Assembly (NCBI GenBank): GCA_963668655.2
Contig: CAXXPQ010000003.1
Span: 868,001 to 932,000, forward strand
Direction of reading: 5' to 3'
Length of the DNA stretch: 64,000 nucleotides
Source of the DNA: G963668655 sp963668655
GTDB lineage: Bacteria; Myxococcota_A; SURF-8
Shown piece by piece: positions 7,901 to 18,605 of this stretch; position 1 is the first letter of the stretch, and every line of letters begins with the position of its first letter. The notes beneath the pieces are model-generated. The model was not told where the DNA came from. It searched no databases and saw only the letters and a list, made by a program, of their open reading frames with translations. Both the position numbers and the translations under genes were made by a program.

Positions 7901-9915
7901 CGGACTGCTATTACTGCAGTTCCAATGTCTGTACGCTTCAGCGCTGCGATCCGGACTGCTCCCAGATCGACTCCTGCGCCGTTCAGAAGAACGATAGCTG
8001 CTCCCAGTGCAAGATGGACACGCCCATCTACGAATGCAAGACGCCCCGCTGCACCGTGGCGAATCAGGAAGAAGACTGCGCCTGCCGCGAATGTCCCACG
8101 GACGATCCGAGCATCTCTCCGGTTCCCATCTGCCGGGAATCCCTGGGCGAATGCTACTGCCCGCCGGTCTGCGGCGGCGGCTGCCCCACGGAGGGGGACA
8201 ATCTCGGTTTCTGCTGCACCGTCTTCGACCCGGTCGGATCCTGCATGCGCTGCCCTTACTGGTGTGAGGGCGTCCAATGCGAGCCGGGCTTCGGCCCCGG
8301 ATCCTGCGACGAGGGCGCCGAGGAATGCCAGTACAACGCCATCCTCTGGCAGCGCTGCGACAACTACAACGACACCACCTGCGAGTTCTCCGGCATCGGC
8401 CTGTCGGGCGATCCCTCCTGCGAATGCATCGAGAAGCCGCCCCTGCCCATCGGGCATCACGGACGATTCAACGACATCGCCGTGCATACCAACAACGAGG
8501 ACATCTGGTTCACCGCCTACAACGAAACCTACGGTGACCTGATGGTGGGCTACACGAAATACAGCCAGATCGTTCTACGCTACCTGGACTGGAAGTTCAT
8601 CGACGGCGTGCCGGACGACGATCCCGTGGCCGGACCTTCCGGCCCGCGCGGCGGCGTAAAGGGCAACGGCGACGACGTGGGCAAGTTCACCAGCCTGGGA
8701 TTGAACCAGGACGGTTGGCCGCGCATCGCCTATCAGGACGTGGATAACGGTGATCTTCTCTTCATCTACACCAACGGCGATCCGGCCGGAACGGTGGACG
8801 GCGACGTGGACGGCGATGCCGACACGGCGGCCGACGGCGACGCGGAAGCCGCCGAGGGAAGCCGCGGACGGGGCCCCGGAGACGACTTCGTGGAACTGGC
8901 CGATTATCAGTGGACCCGCATCGTAGTGGATGAAACCGGCGATACGGGCTATTACGTGGATATGTGGCTGGACGACAGCGACCGCCCGGTGATCGCCTAC
9001 ACCATGATCAGCGACGACGAGGGCACGGTCAGCCAGCTCAAACTGGCCATGGCCACCACGCCCAACCCCACCGGCCCGGAAGATTTCGTCATCACCGTGG
9101 TGGACAGCGCGCCCCTGGGCGACCCCTGCGCGGAAACCGAGGACTGCTTCAAGCGCGACGGCCTGCCGGAAGGCACCGGCCTGCACGCCACCCTGGCCCC
9201 CTATCCCAACGGCGAACTCTGGCTCTTCTACTACCGCAACAGCGCCTTCGCGGAAGGCGCCTACGTCAAGGAACAGCGCCTGATGAAGGCCGTCTTGAAC
9301 GGCGGTGCGCCGGATCCGGCCACCCTGGCCACGGCCACCTTCACCATCACGGACTTCCTGGCCGCGTTCGGCGACCTGGCCGAGGACGACGCCGGACTGT
9401 TCAATTCCTTCTTCGTCATTCCGTCCACCGGCTGGTACGTCCTCGCCTTCTACAACGCCACGCTGAATCAGCTTCAGTTCGTCTACGACACCGGCGACGG
9501 CATGCATCTGCGCACCGCCGACGACGGTTGGCGGCGCAATCAGCAGGGCAGCTACTACCAGGTCATGGTGGGCGCGGACGCCAATGTCGTCATGGACCCC
9601 AACGGCTACACGCGGATTCTGTATCAGAATCAGGATGAAGCCAAACTGATGTATTACTCGGAGAACTGCTTCAACGGAACCTGCTCGGACAAGGTCATGA
9701 CGCCCATGCTGGAAATGACCCTGGGAGCGGATTCCAACGGCAACGCCGTCGATTGGGGGCATGCCTACGGCTTCTATCCCACCCAGGCGCTGGTGGGGAT
9801 GCAGTCCGTGGTGGGCACCTATACGGTGGACACGAAATACGAAAGCGCCCTGGAGCCCACCGAGCCGGTGCTGGAACTCCAGATCCTGACCGCTCCGCCG
9901 GAAATTCGCCGCTAA
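4990..9915 (+). CDS. Giant cysteine-rich surface lipoprotein, apparent fusion of two exported proteins
   Basis: One uninterrupted frame of 1641 residues. Residues 1-26 form a lipoprotein-like signal (lipobox region MVSC, Cys26), followed by a Cys/Gly/Asp-rich stretch (31-56) and a long beta-rich region. At about 851-877 the sequence looks like the end of a protein: a GC motif, the hydrophobic run GWLFLLVLLPLAAI and then RRK, the layout of a MYXO-CTERM sorting tail. Directly after it, residues 878-897 look like a second lipoprotein signal (LLFSAC, Cys897), possibly started by TTG at 7621. The second half has DGD-rich linkers (about 920-955 and 1268-1295), EGF-like Cys clusters and a region resembling beta-propeller repeats. 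Start 4990 is preceded by AAGGAGATCCCC. The exact role is unknown; a cell-surface location is likely. Confidence 0.8.
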   Translation: MKHVTRKRMVMLAIAVLLMCFKMVSCGGLDLGCDTSDIGCDSSGCDSMGCDGCGDGGFAMLPWGAYPVDEKIMNLAQLRVTQAGFSYIERNAQSIIAAALGAEGGLCFPVDETSIGLCNMCSGGCELCLDIANILINPIEGQDTLEVKIYLSSDTVIFLPFSGFLCDLTCQGVNIDFRQQPMEITTYIQLHIDGDTRLLDLSVTDPTFNWDQINIELAGLCGFGTNFVLDLLVPAVEPILKPMIRNMIEDLIEAFKCVRCQENPCPDPLNYGVTCDDNKVCRKPNGYCLLQPLGIEAEVDVGALAAEFLPSLESKIWLSLAAGGRAEVLQQGLEIAMFGGTMVPPDAPDPCTETVYYATDPLPRIEVGNENLHQNPPTLYHVGAGLREELLDQAGYTLQNSGLLCITLSDAMLFELSPDIGGFLSWNALKLLMPTTNLLTHDENVPLVIRLEPGDPIDFAILDGETAFPTTPGVNIALEARIRDLKLHFYALVDERFMRMFTMQVDIVATFGIDNQDSAIQPVFGLDNVRLAPDPENPADTHPHFRVPYSVLGVPPAEVGTQLEGMIASVIGQIPLDPFDAIEIPGFDINGDDVEDLFLNIEDIAPEMPKGDVEEYYALYAYVSLVMNSRGLPPSPPTLANTEVFVEESFNPTTEQFVKEGMKPWIRLALSGKDADHGSEFLEWSFKLDNKGWSPWSRDPNPTLSPNWFMWPGKHRIGVRARDYRFRSSIDPQPEYITFVTDYVDPSLRLKREGSRIRFMGKDNVARSDELRYRHRLNGGKWSAWSANDSFDLALLREFPVKMTVEVKDTVGLTASQTRTYNGAFVNPVQAKITGSGGGETPEEAKAPTGCANGGGALGWLFLLVLLPLAAIRRKTALRPLVLLSVLALSMLLFSACGSSSSGSCTTNTDCGAGQMCSNGKCVDAPDGDYEVDFQPPDGDEFTDGDEEVVDGDDETDEEAGLSCDKHEDCPDCYYCSSNVCTLQRCDPDCSQIDSCAVQKNDSCSQCKMDTPIYECKTPRCTVANQEEDCACRECPTDDPSISPVPICRESLGECYCPPVCGGGCPTEGDNLGFCCTVFDPVGSCMRCPYWCEGVQCEPGFGPGSCDEGAEECQYNAILWQRCDNYNDTTCEFSGIGLSGDPSCECIEKPPLPIGHHGRFNDIAVHTNNEDIWFTAYNETYGDLMVGYTKYSQIVLRYLDWKFIDGVPDDDPVAGPSGPRGGVKGNGDDVGKFTSLGLNQDGWPRIAYQDVDNGDLLFIYTNGDPAGTVDGDVDGDADTAADGDAEAAEGSRGRGPGDDFVELADYQWTRIVVDETGDTGYYVDMWLDDSDRPVIAYTMISDDEGTVSQLKLAMATTPNPTGPEDFVITVVDSAPLGDPCAETEDCFKRDGLPEGTGLHATLAPYPNGELWLFYYRNSAFAEGAYVKEQRLMKAVLNGGAPDPATLATATFTITDFLAAFGDLAEDDAGLFNSFFVIPSTGWYVLAFYNATLNQLQFVYDTGDGMHLRTADDGWRRNQQGSYYQVMVGADANVVMDPNGYTRILYQNQDEAKLMYYSENCFNGTCSDKVMTPMLEMTLGADSNGNAVDWGHAYGFYPTQALVGMQSVVGTYTVDTKYESALEPTEPVLELQILTAPPEIRR

Positions 9916-9934
9916 GGCCGAACGTCATCCGACG

Positions 9935-9968
9935 ACAGGCGGGGCTTTCGGGCTCCGCCTGTTTTTTT
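9935..9968 (+). terminator. Intrinsic terminator after the surface protein gene
   Basis: An 11-bp stem with one G-U pair (ACAGGCGGGGC pairing with GCTCCGCCTGT) around a TTTCGG loop is followed by seven T residues. It lies 20 bases after the stop codon. Confidence 0.9.
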
Positions 9969-10051
9969 ATTTGCGGAATCGGAATATCGGCGGTATCCCT
10001 ACGGTCCTGTATTCATAACCGCATTACGACCCCGTTTCATAAGGAAGTGCC

Positions 10052-11082
<1,031 letters not shown>

Positions 11083-11083
<1 letters not shown>

Positions 11084-11976
11084 TGCCCGCCGCTCCGACG
11101 ATCCTGCCGCCCGATCTGCTGACCCGGATCGGCAACCTGAAGGTCCACGCCCGTACGGTGGTGGACGGCGTGCTTACGGGGCTGCACAAGAGCCCGCACC
11201 ACGGCAGTTCCATCGAGTTCGCCGAGCACAAGGAATACGCCCCGGGCGACGACATCCGGCACATCGACTGGAAGGCCTACGCCCGTTTCGACCGCTATTA
11301 CGTGAAGAAATTCGAGGACGAGACCAACCTGCGCTGTCATCTGGTGGTGGACGCCAGCCGTTCCATGGACTACGGCGAGGGCGATAAGAACAAGCTGGCT
11401 CACGCCCGCGTGCTCGCCGCCGCCTTCGCCTATCTGCTCCTGCGGCAGCAGGACTCGCCCGGGCTCTCCCTCTTTCGGGAACGCATCGAAAGCTACATTC
11501 CTCCCCGAGGAACGCTGACTCACTACCAGGAGCTGCTCGAATCTCTGGTCCGGATGGAAGGCGGCGGCAAAACCGACCTTTCCGCCAGCCTGGAAAACCT
11601 GGCCGAGATCCTGCGGGGCCGCAACCTTGTGCTGATCTTCTCGGACTTCTTCGATCCGGAGCGGGACATTTTCCAGCTTCTGGCGCGCCTGCGCGTCCGC
11701 AAGAACGACGTGGCGCTTTTTCAGATCCTGCACGGCGATGAAATCGATTTTCCCTTCGACTTCCTGGGCCAGTTCGAGGATCCGGAGAGCGGCGGGAGCG
11801 TTCTGGCCGACCCGGACGCCATCCGGGAGGAATACCGCCGGGTTTTCAATGCCTTCACGGACGGCCTGCGGCGCTCCTGCCTGGAACACGGCATCGAATA
11901 CCAGCTCGCCCGCACCGACGAACCTCCGGAAAAGGCCATGCTGGCCTTCCTGAAACGCCGGGGAGAAGTCCGATGA
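11083..11976 (+). CDS. DUF58 domain protein with vWA-like fold
   Basis: Encodes 297 residues of the DUF58 family. The family core HHGSSIEFAEHKEYAPGDD followed by IRHIDWKAYAR is present near residues 40-70, and a vWA-like segment with a MIDAS-type motif (VVDASRSMDYG) follows at about residues 87-97. DUF58 proteins are thought to be assembled or activated by the neighbouring MoxR ATPase; that link is family knowledge. The gene overlaps MoxR by one base and the next gene by four (ATGA). Confidence 0.92.
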
Positions 11977-14063
11977 ACCTTGGCTTTCTCCACCCCCTGT
12001 TTCTCTGGGGCATGCTGGGTGCGGCCCTGCCGATCATCATCCATCTCATCAACCGTCGCCGGGCGCGCCGGGTGGTCTTTTCCGCCACGTATTTCGTTCA
12101 GCTTTCCAACAAGCGCCTGGCCCGCAGGCTGAAGCTCAAACAGTGGCTGCTGTTGCTGTTTCGAACGCTTCTGCTGCTGCTGATTCCCCTGCTCCTGGCC
12201 CGCCCCCACGTTTCGGAACGCGGCGCGAAGGCGCGGGTGACGGACAGCGCCGTGCCCGCCACGCGGATTCTCGTATTCGATCGCAGCCTGTCCATGCAGG
12301 CCCGGTACGACGGAGCCCAGCTTTTCGAACGGGCGCGGGACAAGGCCCGGGATTTGACCACCGCTTTCGGCGGACAGGACAATTTCGCCCTGATCTCCGC
12401 GCCGCCCTCTCCGTCGGCGAAACCCATGGAACTGACCTTCGATCCCGGCGAGATGCTGCGCGGCATCGACGACCTGGAACCGTCCTTCCGGGCGACGGAC
12501 CTGCTCCCGGCCCTGGATCGCGCCCGGCTGCTCCTGGAGTCCTCCACCCTGCCCCGCAAACAGGTCATTCTTATCGGAGACGCCACCCGAAACGGATATG
12601 CCTCGGAGATTTCTCTTTCCTCGGGAGGCGAACCCGTCGCCGTGATTCTTCATGACGTGCGGGAAGGACGTCCGGTGGCCAACACCGCCATCACCGGGTT
12701 TACGGCGGAGCCTTCCTTTTTCACCGGCCCCCGGGACTGGAAGCTTTCCGTGCAGGTGAGCAATTTCGGGTCGGAGGCCCTGGCCGGACTCCCCGTGACC
12801 GTTCTGGCGGACGGAGAGAACGTAGCCGGAGGGTTTCTGGACATCGAAGCGGGGGAGACGGCCACGAAGGATTTCATCCAGCGCTTCCGGAAAAACACCG
12901 CCATGCGCCTGGAAGCCCGCATTCCGAAAGACGCCCTGGATGCGGACAACCGTCGCCGCCTCTGGCTGGCGGCGTCCGAGAATCTGAACGCGCTGGTCGT
13001 CAACGGCCGTCCGTCCGTCACCCGGCATCTGGACGAAATTTTCTACATCCGGGAGGCTCTGAATCCCGGCGACATGAACCGTTCCCGGATCCGGACGACC
13101 GCCGTCACCCCCGACTGGCTGGAGCAGAATCCGCTGGACGGATTCGATCTCGTCTTCCTGTGCGACGTACCGGAAATCAAGGAAACGGTGGGAACCCTGT
13201 TGACGAGTTTCGTTTCCGACGGCGGCGGGCTCTTCATCGCGGCGGGTCCGGGCCTGGATCCGGACAGCTACAACCGTCACCTGCTTCCGCTCCTGCCCGG
13301 TTTCCTGCGGGGCGAGCACATGGCGGGCACGACGAGCCGGGAAGCGGGACGCGGCGCGGCCGTCCATCTTTCCCGCTTCGATTACGGGCATTCCATCTTC
13401 CGGATATTCTCCGACGAAACCGCCAAGAGCCTGTACGACGCCCCGGTGCGCGGCTATCTGACCTTCGACCCGGACGCCCGGCCCGGAAAAGTCATTCTGG
13501 CGCGCTACACGGACAACTCCCCCGCCCTGGTGGAACAGCGGGTGGGGCAGGGCCGCGTGATGCTCTGGACCACTTCCGTAAGCCGGAGTTGGACCGACCT
13601 GCCCATCCAGCCGGGGTTTCTGCCGCTGATTCAGGAATCCGGCCGCTATCTGGCCGGGGAACGCCGGGACGACGACATCCGGAACCGGGAGGCCGGCGAG
13701 CGCTTCCGATGGACGGGGGAAGAGGAGATCCGCTCGCTTCTCGATCCGGATGGAAAAGAGATCCCGCTGGAACCCCAGGGAGACGGCGCATCGTCGGTGG
13801 GCAGTCCACCGCTGGAAACGCCGGGATTCTATACCGTCAAAAGCGCCTCGGGCGTCCGGCTGTTCGCCGTGAATACGCCCCTTGCGGAAAGCGATCTGCG
13901 CCCGCTCTCCGAAGACCTGCGGGAGAAATTGTATAATGTCCAGGCCGGAGCATCCGGAGGAGAAGCCGATCCGTCGGCCGGAGAGGAATTTTCCGGAATC
14001 CTGGTCGGCCTGCTTCTGCTGTTTTTCGCCGCGGAGGTGGCGGTGCTGCGCTGGATGGGATGA
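11973..14063 (+). CDS. BatA/vWA membrane protein
   Basis: Encodes 696 residues. The N-terminus is the BatA-type membrane domain (MNLGFLHPLFLWGMLGAALP, then IHLINRRRARR), with a second hydrophobic segment at about 57-72. A vWA-like domain follows, with the metal-site motif LVFDRSLSMQ. The middle contains beta-rich CARDB-like sequence (SVQVSNFGSEALAGLPVTV) and a glutamine-amidotransferase-like segment. A final transmembrane helix lies near 673-693. It completes the MoxR-DUF58-BatA unit, which in other bacteria supports envelope stress tolerance or maturation of metal-dependent enzymes; the target here is unknown. Confidence 0.88.
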   Translation: MNLGFLHPLFLWGMLGAALPIIIHLINRRRARRVVFSATYFVQLSNKRLARRLKLKQWLLLLFRTLLLLLIPLLLARPHVSERGAKARVTDSAVPATRILVFDRSLSMQARYDGAQLFERARDKARDLTTAFGGQDNFALISAPPSPSAKPMELTFDPGEMLRGIDDLEPSFRATDLLPALDRARLLLESSTLPRKQVILIGDATRNGYASEISLSSGGEPVAVILHDVREGRPVANTAITGFTAEPSFFTGPRDWKLSVQVSNFGSEALAGLPVTVLADGENVAGGFLDIEAGETATKDFIQRFRKNTAMRLEARIPKDALDADNRRRLWLAASENLNALVVNGRPSVTRHLDEIFYIREALNPGDMNRSRIRTTAVTPDWLEQNPLDGFDLVFLCDVPEIKETVGTLLTSFVSDGGGLFIAAGPGLDPDSYNRHLLPLLPGFLRGEHMAGTTSREAGRGAAVHLSRFDYGHSIFRIFSDETAKSLYDAPVRGYLTFDPDARPGKVILARYTDNSPALVEQRVGQGRVMLWTTSVSRSWTDLPIQPGFLPLIQESGRYLAGERRDDDIRNREAGERFRWTGEEEIRSLLDPDGKEIPLEPQGDGASSVGSPPLETPGFYTVKSASGVRLFAVNTPLAESDLRPLSEDLREKLYNVQAGASGGEADPSAGEEFSGILVGLLLLFFAAEVAVLRWMG

Positions 14064-14240
14064 TCCGAAGAGCGCGAAAGGCCGGGTTCCGCCGGAGGGC
14101 CGCGCGCCCAGATCCTTTGTTGGAGCAGCTACAGTATATCGAATTAAGTTTTAATCCGACATAAACAGTCGCCGGAACCACGGTATTCGACCGACCTGGC
14201 TGCTTATCATGAACCCGATTAAATTATCAGGAGAGACGAT

Positions 14241-14837
14241 ATGTTTGCACCTCAAGCCGAACGGATCGCAGCGGTCATGAAGGAAAAAGGCTATGTCGTG
14301 TTCGAAGACGAGGCCCGTGGATACGACCTGAATCTCGTAGGAATCCGGACCTCGGACATGACGGCCAATACGTTCAACGATCAACTGATCGTCATGTATC
14401 GCGCCCACGGTCAATGGCTGCTGTTCCGCTTTCCGGCCACCACCGATCCGGGCGCGTATTACCGGTTGCATCCGGCCAATGTCAGGGGAACGGCCATCCT
14501 GAAGCCCGGCCAATACCGAGGCGCGTATGAACTGGGAAAACACAAGGGCTATGCGGCGCTGCGGCAGAAGAAGCCACTCACCGTCTATCGGGACGCCGAT
14601 CGCGATGACGTTCTGAAAACGAACGAAGGTTCACTCGAAACCGGCATGTTCGGCATCAACATCCACCGGGCCGGCGCAACAGCGACCTCTCGGAAGGTCG
14701 ATCGCTGGTCGGCCGGATGCCAGGTCGTCGCCGACCCGGTCCATTTCCGGTTCCTGCTGGAGTTGTGCAAAAAATCGAGCGAGATCTACGGCAATAGCTT
14801 CACTTATACGCTGCTGACCGAGACGGATTTCGCCTGA
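14241..14837 (+). CDS. Phage-like protein with YkuD-type H...SxGC motif
   Basis: A 198-residue protein without signal peptide. The C-terminal half has INIHRAG with His142 and WSAGCQV with Ser157 and Cys160, resembling the His...Ser-x-Gly-Cys catalytic layout of L,D-transpeptidase (YkuD-like) proteins found in some phage-encoded proteins. A role in peptidoglycan processing is therefore possible but not certain. The start has a strong ribosome site (CAGGAGAG, 8 bases away). Flanking spacers are A+T-rich on both sides and neighbouring genes are unrelated, which suggests acquisition by transfer. Confidence 0.65.
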   Translation: MFAPQAERIAAVMKEKGYVVFEDEARGYDLNLVGIRTSDMTANTFNDQLIVMYRAHGQWLLFRFPATTDPGAYYRLHPANVRGTAILKPGQYRGAYELGKHKGYAALRQKKPLTVYRDADRDDVLKTNEGSLETGMFGINIHRAGATATSRKVDRWSAGCQVVADPVHFRFLLELCKKSSEIYGNSFTYTLLTETDFA

Positions 14838-15418
14838 AACGATTTTCGTTTGGTTTCAGGAGACAGAATCCTTGTCGGCTACATTGCATCCAAACTGCTT
14901 AATATTATAATTTTTCTTATATATATACTGTAATATCCGGCATCGTTTCTTACCCCTCCCGTTTTCGGTCCGTTTCCGCATTCTGTCCGGGTGAACGCTT
15001 TTTGGCGTGTAACTCTATGATCTTCCAACGGAATCCACCGTTTTTGCGTGCGCCCGGGTCGTACGCCCCTGGGGGCGCTTTTAGGCCGTTTCGGACCATC
15101 CGCCGCGGAAGGATTGGAAGAGACGATTTCCTCCATGATATCCATCGGTTCCGACGATTCCAGCCCGACTTCCGGTGCGTCTGCGTTTCGCCGGTTTTTG
15201 GGAATCCGTCCGGACGGCGCGTATTTTCGCGAATTGTTTACTGATATCGGGAACTTGCGTCCGTTTTCAGACGCTGCGGGACGAGTTGCTGTTTGGCTCA
15301 TCCTTAATCCATAAAAAGATGGGCATGGCGAATGCCCATCCGGCATTTCCGTCGGACACACCGCATCCGACCAGAGTACTATATAGCAGTTATATGAATT
15401 ATAAAACGGATCCCGCTA
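14838..15418 (+). other. Convergent intergenic region
   Basis: No gene is supported over these 581 bases between two genes that end toward each other. Several short open frames exist but have no ribosome site or protein-like composition. The region has A+T-rich ends, a terminator for the minus-strand purine genes (15312-15340), and near 15048-15090 a GC-rich inverted repeat (GCGCCC with GGGCGC) followed by TTTT that could be a weak plus-strand terminator. Confidence 0.5.
15312..15340 (-). terminator. Intrinsic terminator of the purH genes
   Basis: Read on the minus strand: GATGGGCAT, loop TCGCC, ATGCCCATC, then five T residues. The 9-bp stem is perfect. It lies about 80 bases after the stop of the AICAR formyltransferase gene. 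Confidence 0.85.
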
Positions 15419-16669
<1,251 letters not shown>

Positions 16670-16680
16670 GGCGTTGCTCC

Positions 16681-17367
16681 TCAATCTTCGAAACGGTAGA
16701 TATCGGCGATGGTTTCCGGCGAGATTCCGGCCAGATAGGCGGCGATGGCGCGATCGTACTCCGCCGTATGGGCGAAAGCCTTTTGCGAAAGACGGAAACG
16801 CGCCGCAAGCGAAAGCGTTCCCCCGTCGCGCTTCAGGCCGTCCACGAGCCCACCGTAGTCGCCCGGATCCACCACGGAGGCCACCCGCAGGAAGTTCTTG
16901 GCCGAGGCGCGGATCATGCACGGCCCGCCGATGTCGATGTTGGCGCGGGCCATCTCCGCCGTTACGTTTTCTTTCGCGATGGTTTCCTTGAACGGGTAGA
17001 GATTCACCACCACCATGTCCAGCGGATAACCGCCCGTTCGCTGAAGGTCCGCCTGGTGGGCGGGGTTGTAGGTTTCCGTCAGCAGGCCGAGATAGATCTT
17101 GAAATCCAGGGTTTTGACCAGCCCGCCCTGGGTCTCCGGCTGGCCGGTGTATTCCGAAACCGGCGTGAGCCGCCTGGAAGCTTCGTCATCCCCCAAGATC
17201 TCCCGGATCCGCGCGAAGGTGCCGCCGGTGGAGTAGAAATGCACTGCCGGATTGGCCGCGATCAGTCCGGGAACCAGGGTTTCCAGGCCGGATTTGTCCG
17301 AAACGCTCACCAGTACCCGGTCGATACGCACCGCGTCGTCGATGCGCTCCACGATGTTGCCCGCCAT
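16681..17367 (-). CDS. purH: IMP cyclohydrolase (PurH N-terminal activity as a separate protein)
   Basis: Encodes 228 residues with the MGS-like fold of the IMP cyclohydrolase domain, the last step of purine synthesis. Recognisable motifs are VLVSVSDKSGLE at the N-terminus, YSTGGT, then PVSEYTGQPETQGGLVKTL and VVNLYPF, followed by IDIGGPCMIRASAKN. The start is preceded by GGAGG (GGAGGAAATTC). It is the first gene of a two-gene unit and sits about 100 bases downstream of a good promoter. Confidence 0.88.
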   Translation of the reverse strand: MAGNIVERIDDAVRIDRVLVSVSDKSGLETLVPGLIAANPAVHFYSTGGTFARIREILGDDEASRRLTPVSEYTGQPETQGGLVKTLDFKIYLGLLTETYNPAHQADLQRTGGYPLDMVVVNLYPFKETIAKENVTAEMARANIDIGGPCMIRASAKNFLRVASVVDPGDYGGLVDGLKRDGGTLSLAARFRLSQKAFAHTAEYDRAIAAYLAGISPETIADIYRFED

Positions 17368-17440
17368 GAATTTCCTCCATCATTGTTTCCGTAGTTCCGA
17401 AGGTACGCCTCGGAATCAGGAATCCGCGTGAACTTTTTGT

Positions 17441-17452
17441 CGCTTGCAAGCG
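17441..17452 (-). promoter_or_regulatory. Palindrome in the leader of the purine genes (possible operator)
   Basis: CGCTTGCAAGCG is a perfect 12-bp palindrome about 20-30 bases downstream of the predicted transcription start. Its shape resembles operators of LacI/GalR-family repressors such as PurR. No regulator gene is in the window, so the assignment is tentative. Confidence 0.3.
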
Positions 17453-17476
17453 GCGTCGGCCGCCGTCGAGGTTACA

Positions 17477-17504
17477 TCATAGCCGGGCGGATCGGAATAT
17501 CAAG
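17477..17504 (-). promoter_or_regulatory. Sigma-70-type promoter for the purine genes
   Basis: On the minus strand TTGATA (17504-17499) and TATGAT (17482-17477) are 16 bases apart. Both boxes match consensus at five of six positions. The leader to the first start codon is about 100 bases. Confidence 0.55.
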
Positions 17505-17528
17505 GAGAAAAGCCCGGCGAATCGCCCT

Positions 17529-18602
17529 TTATCGCATCCGCCGGCAGGAAAAACCTCCCGCGATCCAGAGCACGGCCACGGGAAGAAAGGCCGCCGCCAT
17601 GGGCGGACAGACACCGCCCTCGCCGACCGTTTTCCCGATGGAAACCAGCAGAAATCCCACTAATCCCATCCCCACCCCCAGGCTCACCGCCAGCAGACCG
17701 GCCGCGCGATTCGAACGCGAACGCCGCCGGCCCCAGGCCGCGCCGAAGGCCAGAAGAACCAGCGCGGGAACGAGGAGCGGCAGACTGAAGCGCATCCACA
17801 GGGCGGTTTCGTAGCCCAGGCTGTCGAGCCCCTGGCTCCGGCGGATCCGCACGGCCCGTCTCAGATCCGCGAGGTTCATTTCCTCGGCGGAAAGCCAGAT
17901 CATGCGAAATTGCCGCAAAGTCTCCGGGAAGGCCGCCCTTCCCTTCTCCATTCGCTCCAGAACGCGCCCGTCCCGGTCCCGGCGAACCAGGCTTCGAACC
18001 GTCCAGCCGCGCTCCTCCCACACCATCTCGGCCAGATCGGTCGTCTCGTAAAGCCGCCCTTTCGCGTCCATTCGGTAGAGACTCACGCCCTGCAAACGGT
18101 TCTTCTCCCGGCGCTCCACCCGCCAATGCCCGCTGGGCCCCGCGTACCAGTGGCGCTCCGGCCGCCACTTCTCGCCCCAGCGATCCTTGTGCTTGATGGT
18201 GATGTCCACGAGGTTGCGGTACAGCCGTTCGCCCTCCGGAGCGGCGGCCTCTCCCCAACCGAAATGCAGCGCTCCGACGAACAGCGCGAAGACCAGAAAC
18301 GGAAGCGCCCGCCGAAACGGAGATTGCCCGGCGGCGGCCAGGGCGGCGGTTTCGTTTCGCGCCGACATGCCGACCATCACGGACAGGTTTCCCAGCAGCA
18401 CGGCGATGGGTAGCAGATGATAGACGGCCGTGGGAACGTGGGCCAGCGCCAGATCGAACAGCAGTCCCATGGGAGCGCGGTAGGCCAGAAGAATGCGCAC
18501 GTGCTCGATCATGTCGAATACCAGATAAAGGGCCAGGCAGGCCAGAAGAGAAAGCGTTCCGGCCCGGAACAGCTGGCGAAGAATGTGATGGAAATAGCGC
18601 AT
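17529..18602 (-). CDS. lptG: LptG-like permease of the LPS exporter
   Basis: A 357-residue member of the YjgP/YjgQ family. Six hydrophobic segments flank a periplasmic beta-jellyroll domain (about residues 110-270), the standard topology of LptF and LptG. It is shorter at the N-terminus than LptF and is the second of two paralogous genes, three bases after lptF, so it is called LptG by order. With LptF it would form the inner-membrane channel driven by the LptB ATPase encoded at 58999. Confidence 0.82.
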   Translation of the reverse strand: MRYFHHILRQLFRAGTLSLLACLALYLVFDMIEHVRILLAYRAPMGLLFDLALAHVPTAVYHLLPIAVLLGNLSVMVGMSARNETAALAAAGQSPFRRALPFLVFALFVGALHFGWGEAAAPEGERLYRNLVDITIKHKDRWGEKWRPERHWYAGPSGHWRVERREKNRLQGVSLYRMDAKGRLYETTDLAEMVWEERGWTVRSLVRRDRDGRVLERMEKGRAAFPETLRQFRMIWLSAEEMNLADLRRAVRIRRSQGLDSLGYETALWMRFSLPLLVPALVLLAFGAAWGRRRSRSNRAAGLLAVSLGVGMGLVGFLLVSIGKTVGEGGVCPPMAAAFLPVAVLWIAGGFSCRRMR

Positions 18603-18605
18603 GAT

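Noticed and set aside
14879..15361. Minus-strand frame of 160 codons in the convergent spacer
   Set aside because: It contains the purH terminator, has no ribosome site and low-complexity composition.
16670..16921. N-terminal extension or frameshift joining the two PurH genes
   Set aside because: The upstream codons are the other frame of the cyclohydrolase gene. Each gene has its own ribosome site, and both domains are complete.
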